A stretch of DNA of 64,000 nucleotides from JABAYQ01 sp049890095 (GTDB taxonomy: Bacteria; Bacteroidota; Bacteroidia; Flavobacteriales; UBA7312): assembly GCA_049890095.1 (NCBI GenBank), contig JBMHCD010000010.1:1-64000 (forward strand), in the 5' to 3' direction. Every line of letters begins with the position of its first letter. Positions within the stretch are counted from its first letter, which is position 1. The notes below the pieces were generated by a model, which saw only the letters and a list, made by a program, of their open reading frames with translations, was not told where the DNA came from and did not search any database. Positions 26,241 to 36,151 of this stretch are shown in pieces. A program made the translations under genes and the position numbers.

Positions 26241-27033
26241 TATTGAGTTTTTCAAGCGTTATTTTTTCTTCTTTTAGAATGGAATTACAGATGTTTACGT
26301 ATTTCAAGCTTTTAAAATCTTGAATGAAGGTAATGCCAATTTTATGAAAATTTTCGTTTGTGTTTGTTCTTATATCACTTATAAAACCAATAGCTATATC
26401 TTTTGGGAAAACAGAAGAATATCCACTGGTAATAATAGTATCTCCTTTTCTAACATCGACATGCACCGGAATGTCTTTAATAATTGCTTTCCTGTAATTA
26501 ACTCCTTGCCACTCAAGTGATCCTAAAAAATTATTTTTTTTTAACTCGACACTTACTTTTGATTTGCTATGTAATATCGATAAAATAGTACTAAAATGAC
26601 TTGATGTTTCTTTTACAATGCCTACAACTCCACTAGAACTAATTACTCCCATTCCTTTTTTAACTCCATCATTTCTTCCTTTGTCAATAGTGATGTAATT
26701 GTTTGGTTTGTGCACAGAATTATTAATTACTTCTGCAGAAATAAACTTATAAGGAAAAACAGAAGCAATACTATCCGTTTTTATAAAAGTAAGTATACTT
26801 CGTAATTTCGTGTTTTCGAGTAATAGCATTTCATTAGTTTCTTTAAGAGAAAAATACCTATTAATATTAGTGATTTTTTCATAAACCATTGATGTAATAC
26901 CATTGCTGGAATTTAAAAAGGCGGAACGATGAAATGTATTATTTTGAAAGACAAGAGCTAAAGCAAACATCTCCAGTAGGATAAATAATAATAAGTGGTT
27001 GTGCTTATTTAAAAACTGGAATAAATTTTGCAT
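26233..27033 (-). CDS. mreC: Rod shape-determining protein MreC
   Basis: This 266-residue periplasmic scaffold has an N-terminal membrane anchor (LLLFILLEMFALALVF), a coiled-coil stretch (about 50-80) and the conserved beta domain with NNYITIDKGRNDGVKKGMGVIS and GDTIITSGYSSVFPKDIAIG. MreC links MreB to PBP2. It lies 12 bases after mreB. Confidence 0.94.
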   Translation of the reverse strand: MQNLFQFLNKHNHLLLFILLEMFALALVFQNNTFHRSAFLNSSNGITSMVYEKITNINRYFSLKETNEMLLLENTKLRSILTFIKTDSIASVFPYKFISAEVINNSVHKPNNYITIDKGRNDGVKKGMGVISSSGVVGIVKETSSHFSTILSILHSKSKVSVELKKNNFLGSLEWQGVNYRKAIIKDIPVHVDVRKGDTIITSGYSSVFPKDIAIGFISDIRTNTNENFHKIGITFIQDFKSLKYVNICNSILKEEKITLEKLNNE

Positions 27034-27045
27034 ACTCTACATTTC

Positions 27046-28068
27046 TTATCTTATTAAGAATGGAAAATTGTCTGTATTTTTTAACGCAATTCCTGTTCCT
27101 CTAGCCACTGCTCTTAGTGGATCTTCAGCTACATAAACAGGTAGTTTAGTTTTTTGAGAAATTCTTTTATCAAGTCCCCTGAGCATAGATCCTCCTCCTG
27201 TAAGATATATACCAGTATTATAAATATCAGCTGATAATTCAGGAGGTGTTTGACCTAGGGCTGCTAAAATTGCTATCTCTATTTGGGTTATGGTTTGATC
27301 AAGTGCTCTAGCAATCTCCTTGTATGTAACAATAATTTCTTTCGGAATCCCACTCATTAAGTCTCTACCATGGACAGCAAAATGTGGTGGTGGTTCATCA
27401 AGTTCTTGAAGTGCTGCACCTACATTAATTTTAATTTTTTCGGCCATTCTCTCACCAATATCAATATTATGGTGGTTTTTCATATAGATTCGGATGTCAG
27501 TTGTAAAATTATCTCCCGCTACACGTATTGATCTGTCTGTTACAATTCCTCCTAAAGAAATAACGGCAATTTCAGACGTTCCACCGCCTATATCGATGAT
27601 CATGTTCCCTCTTGGTTCAAGAACATCAATACCTATACCAATTGCTGCAGCCATCGGCTCGTGAATCAAAAATACTTCTTTAGCTCCAGCATGCTCAGCA
27701 GAATCTTTAACGGCTCTTTTCTCTACTTCAGTAATTCCAGATGGGATACATACTACCATTTTTAGAGATGGTGAAAACAAACTCTTACGACTTGGAATCA
27801 TTTTAATCATTCCTCTAATCATTTGTTCTGCTGCTGAGAAATCTGCAATTACTCCATCTTTTAGAGGTCTAATTGTATGAATGGTTTTATGCGTTTTACC
27901 TTGCATTAATTGGGCTTTCTTTCCGATTGCTACAACCTTATTCAAAATTATATCCTTAGCTACTATGGATGGTTCATCTACAACTACTTTATCATTATGT
28001 ATAATTAAAGTATTTGCTGTTCCTAGGTCAATCGCAATTTCTTGCGTCATAAAATCAAAAAATCCCAT
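27046..28068 (-). CDS. mreB: Rod shape-determining actin homologue MreB
   Basis: MreB forms membrane-bound filaments that guide wall synthesis. The 340-residue protein begins MGFFDFMTQEIAIDLGTANT and shows actin-fold motifs GTANTLI (phosphate 1), IDIGGGTSEIAVISLGG (phosphate 2) and YLTGGGSMLRGLD (adenosine). The length matches. It lies 12 bases after purH, so purH and the mre genes likely share a transcript. Confidence 0.96.
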   Translation of the reverse strand: MGFFDFMTQEIAIDLGTANTLIIHNDKVVVDEPSIVAKDIILNKVVAIGKKAQLMQGKTHKTIHTIRPLKDGVIADFSAAEQMIRGMIKMIPSRKSLFSPSLKMVVCIPSGITEVEKRAVKDSAEHAGAKEVFLIHEPMAAAIGIGIDVLEPRGNMIIDIGGGTSEIAVISLGGIVTDRSIRVAGDNFTTDIRIYMKNHHNIDIGERMAEKIKINVGAALQELDEPPPHFAVHGRDLMSGIPKEIIVTYKEIARALDQTITQIEIAILAALGQTPPELSADIYNTGIYLTGGGSMLRGLDKRISQKTKLPVYVAEDPLRAVARGTGIALKNTDNFPFLIR

Positions 28069-28080
28069 AACGTATTGGTT

Positions 28081-29598
28081 TTAATGTTTAAAATGTCTAA
28101 CTCCTGTTGTCACCATTGTCATATTATTGTTATCACAATAATCAATAGAAAGTTGATCTTTGATAGATCCACCAGGTTGAATTACGGCAACGACTCCTGC
28201 TTTTTGAGCAATTTCAACACAATCAGGAAACGGAAAAAAAGCATCAGACGCCATAACTGAGTTTGTTAAGTCAAATCCAAATGTTTTTGCCTTCTCTATT
28301 GCCTGTTTGAGGGCATCAACTCTGGACGTTTGACCAACCCCACTGGCTAACATCTGATTATCTTTTACAAGCACAATGGCGTTTGACTTTGTGTTTTTAC
28401 AAATTTTACTAGCAAAACTTAAGTCTTCCATTTGAACTTTTGAAGGCTCCATCTTGGTAACTGTTTTCATGCTAATTGGTAAATCAACAACAGAATCTTT
28501 ATCTTGTACTAAAACACCGTTTAATAAAGATCGGAATTGATTATTATCAATTTCACTTTCTTTCTGAACTAAAATTATTCTATTTTTCTTTGATTTCAAA
28601 ATAGATAGGGATTCTTTTTCGTAAGATGGTGCTATAATTATTTCGCAGAAAAGAGTATTAATTTCTTCTGCTGTTTCAACATCAATTTCTTTATTACATA
28701 TTAAAACACCACCAAAAGCTGAAATAGGATCACCTGCAAGAGCATCTAAATAAGCATCTTTCAAATATTTTCTTGAGGCAATTCCACATGCATTGTTGTG
28801 TTTTAAAATAGCAAATGTTGTTTCATCAAATTCTGAAATAAGATTTACTGCTGCATCAACGTCTAATAAGTTGTTGTAGGATAAAGCTTTGCCATTTAAT
28901 TGAGTGAACATTTGTTCTAAATCACCATAAAAAACGCCTTTTTGATGTGGGTTTTCGCCATATCTTAATACATTTCCATTGTTTATTGAAGATTTGAAAG
29001 CACTATCATTAGAATCAAAAAACTTAAAAATGTGTGAGTCATAATGAGAAGATACATTAAATGCTTTTGCAGCAAATTGTTTTCTGTCAGAAAGCTCAGT
29101 TCCATTTTTTTGTGCTAATAGTTCAGTAAACTTTTCATAATCAGCTATGGAAGATACAACTAATACATCTTTATAATTTTTGGCAGCAGCTCGAATTAAG
29201 GAAATCCCTCCTATATCAATTTTTTCAATAATATCTTGTTCTGAGGCACCTGATTCTACAGTTTTTTCAAATGGATATAAATCAACAATAACGATATCAA
29301 ATTCAGGAATTTGATAGTTTTCTAATTGCTCCAAATCTTGATTTAACTCGCGTCTGGCTAAAATTCCTCCAAAAACTTTTGGGTGAAGAGTTTTTACTCT
29401 TCCCCCCAAAATAGAAGGATAAGAGGTTAACTCTTCTACAGGATTAACTTTTTTCCCTAAATTTTCTATGAAGCTTTGAGTTCCTCCAGTAGAAAAAATT
29501 TCTACACCTAATCTTGATAATTCGTTTATGATGGGCTCTAATCCTTCTTTATTAAAAACAGAAATTAGTGCATTTTTAGGTTTTATATAACTGTTCAT
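28081..29598 (-). CDS. purH: Bifunctional AICAR transformylase / IMP cyclohydrolase
   Basis: PurH performs the last two steps of IMP synthesis. The 505-residue protein has an N-terminal cyclohydrolase domain (ALISVFNKEG, SLIRAAAKNY) and the transformylase domain with RYGENPHQ, LSYNNLLDVDAA, KHNNACGIA and the C-terminal SDAFFPFPD, all standard family blocks. It heads the cell-shape operon by position. No unusual changes were seen. Confidence 0.97.
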   Translation of the reverse strand: MNSYIKPKNALISVFNKEGLEPIINELSRLGVEIFSTGGTQSFIENLGKKVNPVEELTSYPSILGGRVKTLHPKVFGGILARRELNQDLEQLENYQIPEFDIVIVDLYPFEKTVESGASEQDIIEKIDIGGISLIRAAAKNYKDVLVVSSIADYEKFTELLAQKNGTELSDRKQFAAKAFNVSSHYDSHIFKFFDSNDSAFKSSINNGNVLRYGENPHQKGVFYGDLEQMFTQLNGKALSYNNLLDVDAAVNLISEFDETTFAILKHNNACGIASRKYLKDAYLDALAGDPISAFGGVLICNKEIDVETAEEINTLFCEIIIAPSYEKESLSILKSKKNRIILVQKESEIDNNQFRSLLNGVLVQDKDSVVDLPISMKTVTKMEPSKVQMEDLSFASKICKNTKSNAIVLVKDNQMLASGVGQTSRVDALKQAIEKAKTFGFDLTNSVMASDAFFPFPDCVEIAQKAGVVAVIQPGGSIKDQLSIDYCDNNNMTMVTTGVRHFKH

Positions 29599-29706
29599 TT
29601 AATTTCAATTGTTGTATTGCAATAATACCTAAATAGCATTCACGAATCAATGATGAATGAAAGCTTTTGAAGTTTTGTTGAAAACTTTTCCATACTTAAA
29701 TTTATT

Positions 29707-29714
29707 TACTTTTG
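29707..29714 (+). promoter_or_regulatory. Putative -7 element for the ABC permease gene
   Basis: TACTTTTG matches TAnnTTTG and lies 17 bases before the ATG at 29732. The nearest upstream TTG is 26 bases away, too far for a good -33 box. Confidence 0.45.
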
Positions 29715-29731
29715 TGAAGCAATAAAAACCT

Positions 29732-30970
29732 ATGATTTTTTTTAGACTCTTTACAGAAAGTTTTTTGTTTGCATGGAATGCATTAATCAATAATAAGCTC
29801 AGAACTTTTTTATCCCTTACTGGAGTTACAATAGGTATTCTAGCAATAATTTCTGTTTTTACAATAGTTGATTCATTAGAAAAAAATGTTCGTCAGAGTG
29901 TTAGCAAGCTTGGTAGTAATGTGATATATCTACAAAAGTGGAGCTGGGGTGCTCCAGATGGAGAAGAGTATAAATGGTGGGAATTTATGAAACGTCCAGA
30001 AATGAAGCTGTCAGAATTAGATAAACTTCAAAGTAAATTAAAAAAATCAGATGCAAGTGCGTTTATTATTTCATCGAATAGAACTGTAAAGTATCAGAAT
30101 AATAGTGTGCAAAATACGGAGGTTTTTGGTATTTCATATGAGTGGAATCAGATTAGAAATTTTGATTTAGAAATTGGTAGATACTTTACTCAAGGCGAAG
30201 TGAAGAGTGGAAAAAATAATGTAATTGTAGGATACGATATTGCCAATGCTTTTTTTCCAGTCAATCAATCTATAGGAAAAACCATAAAAATTAATGGAAA
30301 TAAGTGTGTTGTAATAGGTGTTTTTAAAAAGGAAGGACAAGATATTACCGGAAACTCTTTAGACCAATCTGTAGTTGTTCCTATTTCATTTGGTCAAAAG
30401 TTTATAAGTAAAAGAAGTAATCCAATGATCTTAGTGAAAGCAAGTCCGTCAACTTCTAACATAGAATTGAAAGATGAAATTCGTGGAGTTATGCGCTCCA
30501 TAAGAAAACTAAAACCACAAATGAAAGATAATTTTTCAATGAATGAAATTAGTTTAATCAGTAATCAATTAGATAGTCTTTTTTCTGTTATTGGTTTGGC
30601 TGGTTGGGTTATTGGAGGTTTTTCTATTTTAGTAGGAGGGTTCGGAATCGCTAACATAATGTTTGTTTCTGTAAAAGAAAGAACTAAGCTGATAGGAATA
30701 CAGAAAGCTTTAGGTGCAAAAAATAGTTTTATATTATTTCAGTTTTTATTGGAGTCTATTTTTTTGTGTTTTGCTGGAGGTGCATTAGGTTTATTTATGG
30801 TATATCTATTATCTCAAGCAATAACTAATTTTACTGATTTTGTAGTAGAATTAACATTACAAAACATTCTACTTGGTATAATTGTATCGGTAGTAATTGG
30901 AATTATTTCAGGAATAACTCCGGCTTTATCTGCGTCCAAGCTTGATCCTGTTGAAGCAATCAGAAGATAA
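29732..30970 (+). CDS. MacB/FtsX-family ABC transporter permease
   Basis: This 412-residue protein has the FtsX/MacB layout: one transmembrane helix with NNKLRTFLSLTGVTIGILAIISVF (residues 21-45), a periplasmic domain (about 50-280) and three more helices at the C-terminus, ending in ALSASKLDPVEAIRR, the cytoplasmic coupling motif. No ATPase gene is adjacent, so the nucleotide-binding partner must be encoded elsewhere. The cargo is unknown. Its stop abuts the convergent deiminase gene with no intergenic base. Confidence 0.88.
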   Translation: MIFFRLFTESFLFAWNALINNKLRTFLSLTGVTIGILAIISVFTIVDSLEKNVRQSVSKLGSNVIYLQKWSWGAPDGEEYKWWEFMKRPEMKLSELDKLQSKLKKSDASAFIISSNRTVKYQNNSVQNTEVFGISYEWNQIRNFDLEIGRYFTQGEVKSGKNNVIVGYDIANAFFPVNQSIGKTIKINGNKCVVIGVFKKEGQDITGNSLDQSVVVPISFGQKFISKRSNPMILVKASPSTSNIELKDEIRGVMRSIRKLKPQMKDNFSMNEISLISNQLDSLFSVIGLAGWVIGGFSILVGGFGIANIMFVSVKERTKLIGIQKALGAKNSFILFQFLLESIFLCFAGGALGLFMVYLLSQAITNFTDFVVELTLQNILLGIIVSVVIGIISGITPALSASKLDPVEAIRR

Positions 30971-32776
30971 TTATTTTATTACCAGTTTTTGCCTGTAATA
31001 TTGATTATCTTTTTCCAAAACAATAAAATAAACACCTGATGCAAAGTTTCTGGCATTTATAAAATAATTTTGCCTCCCTTGTTCTATTTTACCTTTGTAA
31101 ATATCCTTTACTTTGTTACCAAATACATCATACATAGTTATGCTACCATAACTGGATTTTGAAGATTGTATTGGAATGCATGTAATGGCATTTGCTGGGT
31201 TAGGATAAGCACTTATGCTGTTGGATAGGAGGTTAGTAGTTTCGATATCTGCGCTTTCATCAATAATTTGAAACTTATAAAAACCTTCGGGTGAAGTCAT
31301 TGGACGGCTTTGTTTTTTGCCAGAATTTGCGGTAGCACTAATGTAATAGTAAACATAATCACCAGGGTTAATGTCGCCTGAAATATTAGCAGACCAATTA
31401 TTTCCATCAATGTTATTCATTTCTACTATTTCAAAATCCTGATTTAAATCTGTTTTCCAATAAACGTTTGCCATTTCAATACCACTAACATGTTCTATAT
31501 AGGCATCAACTTGGTAATTAATTTGAACATTTTTATTGTCAAGTGTTTGGTGTTGTATAAGCAATGGGTCTTCTACACCTACGGAATGAGTAATGCAATG
31601 GATAGCACCACTGTAAGAAATCAGATTGGTGTTATTATTATCTACATCAATACCAACAATTTTATATCCAGGAAGAGCATCTTCGTATATTCTTTGAGCA
31701 ATAGTGTCATACTCAGTTCTATAGAATGGCACTAAAACTGTTTTATTAACGAAAACGGAATTTGTATAAGTTCTGTACAAACCATCATTATCTGGATAAT
31801 TTCCTTGTGTGCTAGGAGGACTAGGAATTCTTATTACTTTATATGGAGTACCAAAAGCCGAGTTAAAATTACTTAAAACATATTGTAAATTAGCTTCAAT
31901 TTGTGGTCCATCTGCAATCCCTTCAGGATACTCTGCAACTAAAACAGTTTGTTCGTCTAGCAATTTCATGTGCATGTCAATATGGTGTATATCATCGTAA
32001 GGAAGTACTTCCATTAGAATATAATTGTCAATACCCATAAATTCGTTCATGATATTATTAATTTCATCAAGATTATGACTTGGGAAGTTTTGACCATTCC
32101 AAGCATAGCCTCCACTATTTTCTTCAATAATTAGTTTTGATGAAAAACCAGTACCCATTCCATCGGTCATAAAGTTACCACCAGTTGCCATTAAATCCCA
32201 AGGACTCTCTGTGGTTTCATAAATATCTAAAGATAAGGTGGATGCGATGGCTTCTGGGACTAAATCATCATTTGGTCTGTTTCTGTTGTAGAACCAATCT
32301 ACTAAAAATCGATCTTCAACTTTATTTTTGTAAACTGTATTCTGACCATAGTCTCTTATCCAAATACTATTTACAGGTGCTTCAATAAGAACAACATTTT
32401 CTAGGCTAATATTTTGAGAGCTTAAATAGTTTTCTACTTGCAAAGGATTTTCGCAAACAATAAATACTTTTGCTTCATCAATAGTATTTTCAACTATAGC
32501 CGATAAAATAAGTTCTTCGTTGATAAAGTAATCAGTACTCCAACTAATAGTCAATGCTTCTATTTCTTCCCATTCAGCCATTGTTCTTTTGCTGAAATTT
32601 GGTGGTTCATTAAAAATTTCAGGATTATATATTCTGTTTTCATAAGGGTTTTGATTTACTCCTATTGATTGTAAGAAGTTAGGCTCTTTTTCGTTTGGAG
32701 CAAAACCTTTAGGCAAGCCTTGAGCCATTATTAGTTGAAAAGAAAGAAAGAAAATAGAAAAGAATAATGGTTTCAT
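30971..32776 (-). CDS. Secreted peptidyl-arginine deiminase-family protein with type A sorting domain
   Basis: This 601-residue protein has a signal peptide (LIMAQ), a PAD_porph-type guanidino-modifying domain (about 40-400), a linker Ig-like domain and a C-terminal type A sorting domain (ISAYPNPANA ... GVYFIVLEKDNQYYRQKLVIK region). Catalytic residues expected from the Porphyromonas PPAD are present: Asp142 in RDYG, His265 and Asp267 in HHID, Asn339, and Cys394 in AIHC. Arg165 and Arg167 sit where PPAD has Arg152 and Arg154, which hold the substrate's terminal carboxylate. It should act outside the cell on C-terminal arginines or on agmatine-like substrates (inference). Confidence 0.9.
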   Translation of the reverse strand: MKPLFFSIFFLSFQLIMAQGLPKGFAPNEKEPNFLQSIGVNQNPYENRIYNPEIFNEPPNFSKRTMAEWEEIEALTISWSTDYFINEELILSAIVENTIDEAKVFIVCENPLQVENYLSSQNISLENVVLIEAPVNSIWIRDYGQNTVYKNKVEDRFLVDWFYNRNRPNDDLVPEAIASTLSLDIYETTESPWDLMATGGNFMTDGMGTGFSSKLIIEENSGGYAWNGQNFPSHNLDEINNIMNEFMGIDNYILMEVLPYDDIHHIDMHMKLLDEQTVLVAEYPEGIADGPQIEANLQYVLSNFNSAFGTPYKVIRIPSPPSTQGNYPDNDGLYRTYTNSVFVNKTVLVPFYRTEYDTIAQRIYEDALPGYKIVGIDVDNNNTNLISYSGAIHCITHSVGVEDPLLIQHQTLDNKNVQINYQVDAYIEHVSGIEMANVYWKTDLNQDFEIVEMNNIDGNNWSANISGDINPGDYVYYYISATANSGKKQSRPMTSPEGFYKFQIIDESADIETTNLLSNSISAYPNPANAITCIPIQSSKSSYGSITMYDVFGNKVKDIYKGKIEQGRQNYFINARNFASGVYFIVLEKDNQYYRQKLVIK

Positions 32777-32812
32777 AGATAAAGTTATGGTTGGTACAAA
32801 TTTAAAAAAAAA

Positions 32813-35800
32813 CTAGTCTAATTTTATAGCAAGTATTTCAATACATTTTTCAATTGCCTGTTGAATAGTTGAAATATTATTTATTCTAAAAATAGATTTA
32901 CCTTTTATTTCTTTCATTTCACAGTATTTATAATTGGATTTAAAAAACTGTAAAACACGACTGAACTGACTAGACTGGAAATAATCCGACTTTTCTTGAT
33001 TAGTAAAATATCCTGTTAGACGGTTGTTTTTTAAAGACAAGCGAACAAAACCAATTTTTTTACCATACCACCTCAATTGAACTGATCGGATTAGCTCATT
33101 AACTTCGTTTGGAATAGCTCCGAATCGATCTATTAGCTTGGCTTTAAATTCTTCTAAATTATGTTCATCTTCAATATTGTTTAGTTCTTTGTAAAGAGCT
33201 AATCGTTCTGAAATACTGCTGATATAGAATTCAGGAATTAATATTTCAAGGTCTGTATCAATTTGACATTCTTTAACAAACTCAACTTTTTTATTTTCTT
33301 CTTTGTATAATTCTTTGAATTCTTCTTCTTTGAGTTCATTAATAGCTTCATCTAAAATCTTTTGATACATTTCAAAACCTATGTCGCTTATAAATCCACT
33401 TTGTTCAGCACCTAATAAATCTCCAGCACCTCTGATATCTAAATCTCTCATTGAGATATTAAATCCACTACCTAATTCCGAAAATTGTTCTAAAGCATTT
33501 AATCTTTTTTTAGCATCTGGGGTTAAAGAATAAGTAGGAGGTGCTAGTAAATAACAAAATGACTTTTTGTTAGATCTTCCAACTCTGCCTCTCATTTGGT
33601 GTAAATCGCTTAAACCAAAATTATTTGCATTATTTATAATAATAGTATTTGCATTTGGAATATCTAATCCACTTTCGATAATAGAGGTAGAAACTAAAAC
33701 ATCAAATTCATTTTCCATGAAACTAACCATTAGTGTTTCTAGTTTTTTGCCATCCATTTGACCATGACCAACTCCTATCCTAGCATCTGGGCAAAGACGT
33801 TGGATTAAACCAGCCACTTCGCGAATATTTTCGATTCTATTATGAACAAAATAAACTTGACCAGATCTTGAAATTTCGTATTGTACTGCATCACGAATAG
33901 TCTCCTCGTCAAAAGTAGTAACTATTGTTTCAACAGGATGTCGGTTGGGAGGTGGTGTATTAATAACAGACAAATCTCTAGCTCCCATTAGAGAAAATTG
34001 GAGTGTTCTTGGAATCGGTGTTGCTGTTAGTGTTAGTGTATCTATGTTTGATTTGAAAGTTTTTAATTTATCTTTTATTGAAACGCCAAATTTTTGTTCT
34101 TCGTCAATTATCAGCAGTCCAATATCTTTAAAGTTTACATCTTTTCCTACAATTCTGTGTGTACCAATTAAGATATCGATTTCTCCACTCTCTACTTTTT
34201 TAAGTATTTCTTTTTGTTCTTTGGTAGTTCTAAATCTATTGATGTAATCAATAGTACATGGTAAGTCTTTTAATCTTTTACGAAAAGATTTTGCATGTTG
34301 CATAGCTAAAATAGTAGTAGGAACCAAAACAGCAACTTGTTTGTTGTCAGTTACTGCCTTAAATGCTGCTCTGATTGCTAGCTCTGTTTTTCCAAACCCA
34401 ACATCTCCACAAACTAACCTATCCATAGGAGTTTTACTTTCCATATCCTCTTTGATATCAATGGTTGTTTTTATTTGATCTGGAGTATCTTCATACATAA
34501 ATGAAGCTTCTAGTTCGTGTTGAAGAAAGCTGTCGGGTGAAAATTCAAATCCTTGTTGTTCTTTTCTTTTGGCATAAAGCTTAATCAAATCAAAAGCAAT
34601 AGTTTTTACTCTATTTTTTGTTTTTGATTTTGTTTTTTCCCATTGACCAGAACCAAGTTTATTTGTTTTGGGTATAGTGCCATCCTTACTACTATGTTTG
34701 GCTATTTTATGTAAGGAATGTATACTGATAAACAAAGTATCATTGTCTTTATAAATGAGTTTTATTGCCTCTTGTTTTTTATTATTGATGTCGATAGTAT
34801 GAAGGCCTGCAAATTTTCCTATACCATGATCAATGTGAGTAACATAATCACCTGGCTGTAAATTAGAAAGTTGTTGTATAGTAATAGCCTGACTATTGGC
34901 AAAGCTAGTTTTTAATCTGAATTTATGATAACGCTCAAAAATTTGATGATCCGTGTAACAACAAACCTTTAGCTGGTGATCAATAAAACCTCTATTTAAA
35001 CTAAAAAGTAGAGGTTTGAAGTTTATTTTTTGATTTAAATCTTCAACAATTTGGTTTAATCGATTTACTTGTTCTTTAGAACTACATAAAATAAAATTTT
35101 GATAACCATTTTCTTCACTCTTTTTTAAATCTTGTGAAAGTAAATCAAATTGTTTGTTGAATGTTGGTTGTGGAGATGATCTGAACTCATAATTATTATC
35201 ACTGTCAAAATAAAAATATTGACCAAACTCTACTACAGCTTTATGATTTAAACCTTCAATAAAAAAGTCGCCATTAATAAATAATTCTTGGGGAGTTAGA
35301 TGTTTTAAAGGTCTTTCTTCAAATTCTGTAAAAGCATGTTGTGCTTTTTTGAAAAAATCATCTAATTTATCTTTTGTTTGTTTGATGTCTTTAGTCCAAA
35401 CAATAGTATCTTTTTGAATAAAATCAAAAATACTTTCTTGATTAGCATCAACATATTGAATTTGAATATTAGGAACAATACTTGCTGCTGTTAAATCTTT
35501 TTTGGATCGTTGAGTGTTAATGTCAAACAATCTTATGCTTTCGACTTCTTTATCAAAAAACTCTATTCTGTATGGGTTTTCATTCGAAAAAGAGAATACA
35601 TCAATAATACCTCCTCGAACAGAATATTGTCCAGGTTCTACAACAAAATCTACCCTTTCGAATTTATATTCTTGAAGACATTCACTTATAAATTTAAGAG
35701 TTATTTCATCTCCTTTTTTAATATCCAGAGAATGACTTTTTAGCTGTTTTTGATTTATTACTTTTTCAAAAATTGCCTCTGGATAACTTACGATGATCGG

Positions 35801-36151
35801 ATTTTGTTTTCTGTTAATTTGATTAAGTGTTTCTATTCTAAGTAACACATTTGCATTGTCGGTCTCTTCAATTTGATATGGTCTTCTGTATGAACTAGGA
35901 TAAAAAAGGATATTTTTTTTTAAAATTAATTCAATATCATTAAGAAAATACGCTGCTTCTTCTTTATCATTAAGTATAAACAGATGAGGTTTTTTTATTT
36001 CGTTAGTACTATGTGCTCCAAGAATAACATCTTGAGCGCCAACTAATCCTTTTAATTTAAACTTACAGTGCTTGTTTTTAGAAATAGCATTTGAAAACCT
36101 TTCAATACTAGTATGATTCTTAAATATGTCGATTAAGGGAGATGAAATCAC
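32813..36151 (-). CDS. mfd: Transcription-repair coupling factor Mfd
   Basis: Mfd removes stalled RNA polymerase and recruits UvrA to the lesion. The 1112-residue protein has the UvrB-like N-terminal module, the RNAP-interaction CarD-like domain (QPGDYVTHIDHGIGKF), Walker A DVGFGKTELAIRAAF, the DEEQ box (LLIIDEEQKFG), helicase motifs TLTATPIPRTLQ and RGRVGRSNKKSF, and the C-terminal TRCF domain. It starts with GTG at 36151, whose last bases overlap the fbp stop (GTGA). Complete and near the typical length. Confidence 0.96.
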   Translation of the reverse strand: MISSPLIDIFKNHTSIERFSNAISKNKHCKFKLKGLVGAQDVILGAHSTNEIKKPHLFILNDKEEAAYFLNDIELILKKNILFYPSSYRRPYQIEETDNANVLLRIETLNQINRKQNPIIVSYPEAIFEKVINQKQLKSHSLDIKKGDEITLKFISECLQEYKFERVDFVVEPGQYSVRGGIIDVFSFSNENPYRIEFFDKEVESIRLFDINTQRSKKDLTAASIVPNIQIQYVDANQESIFDFIQKDTIVWTKDIKQTKDKLDDFFKKAQHAFTEFEERPLKHLTPQELFINGDFFIEGLNHKAVVEFGQYFYFDSDNNYEFRSSPQPTFNKQFDLLSQDLKKSEENGYQNFILCSSKEQVNRLNQIVEDLNQKINFKPLLFSLNRGFIDHQLKVCCYTDHQIFERYHKFRLKTSFANSQAITIQQLSNLQPGDYVTHIDHGIGKFAGLHTIDINNKKQEAIKLIYKDNDTLFISIHSLHKIAKHSSKDGTIPKTNKLGSGQWEKTKSKTKNRVKTIAFDLIKLYAKRKEQQGFEFSPDSFLQHELEASFMYEDTPDQIKTTIDIKEDMESKTPMDRLVCGDVGFGKTELAIRAAFKAVTDNKQVAVLVPTTILAMQHAKSFRKRLKDLPCTIDYINRFRTTKEQKEILKKVESGEIDILIGTHRIVGKDVNFKDIGLLIIDEEQKFGVSIKDKLKTFKSNIDTLTLTATPIPRTLQFSLMGARDLSVINTPPPNRHPVETIVTTFDEETIRDAVQYEISRSGQVYFVHNRIENIREVAGLIQRLCPDARIGVGHGQMDGKKLETLMVSFMENEFDVLVSTSIIESGLDIPNANTIIINNANNFGLSDLHQMRGRVGRSNKKSFCYLLAPPTYSLTPDAKKRLNALEQFSELGSGFNISMRDLDIRGAGDLLGAEQSGFISDIGFEMYQKILDEAINELKEEEFKELYKEENKKVEFVKECQIDTDLEILIPEFYISSISERLALYKELNNIEDEHNLEEFKAKLIDRFGAIPNEVNELIRSVQLRWYGKKIGFVRLSLKNNRLTGYFTNQEKSDYFQSSQFSRVLQFFKSNYKYCEMKEIKGKSIFRINNISTIQQAIEKCIEILAIKLD

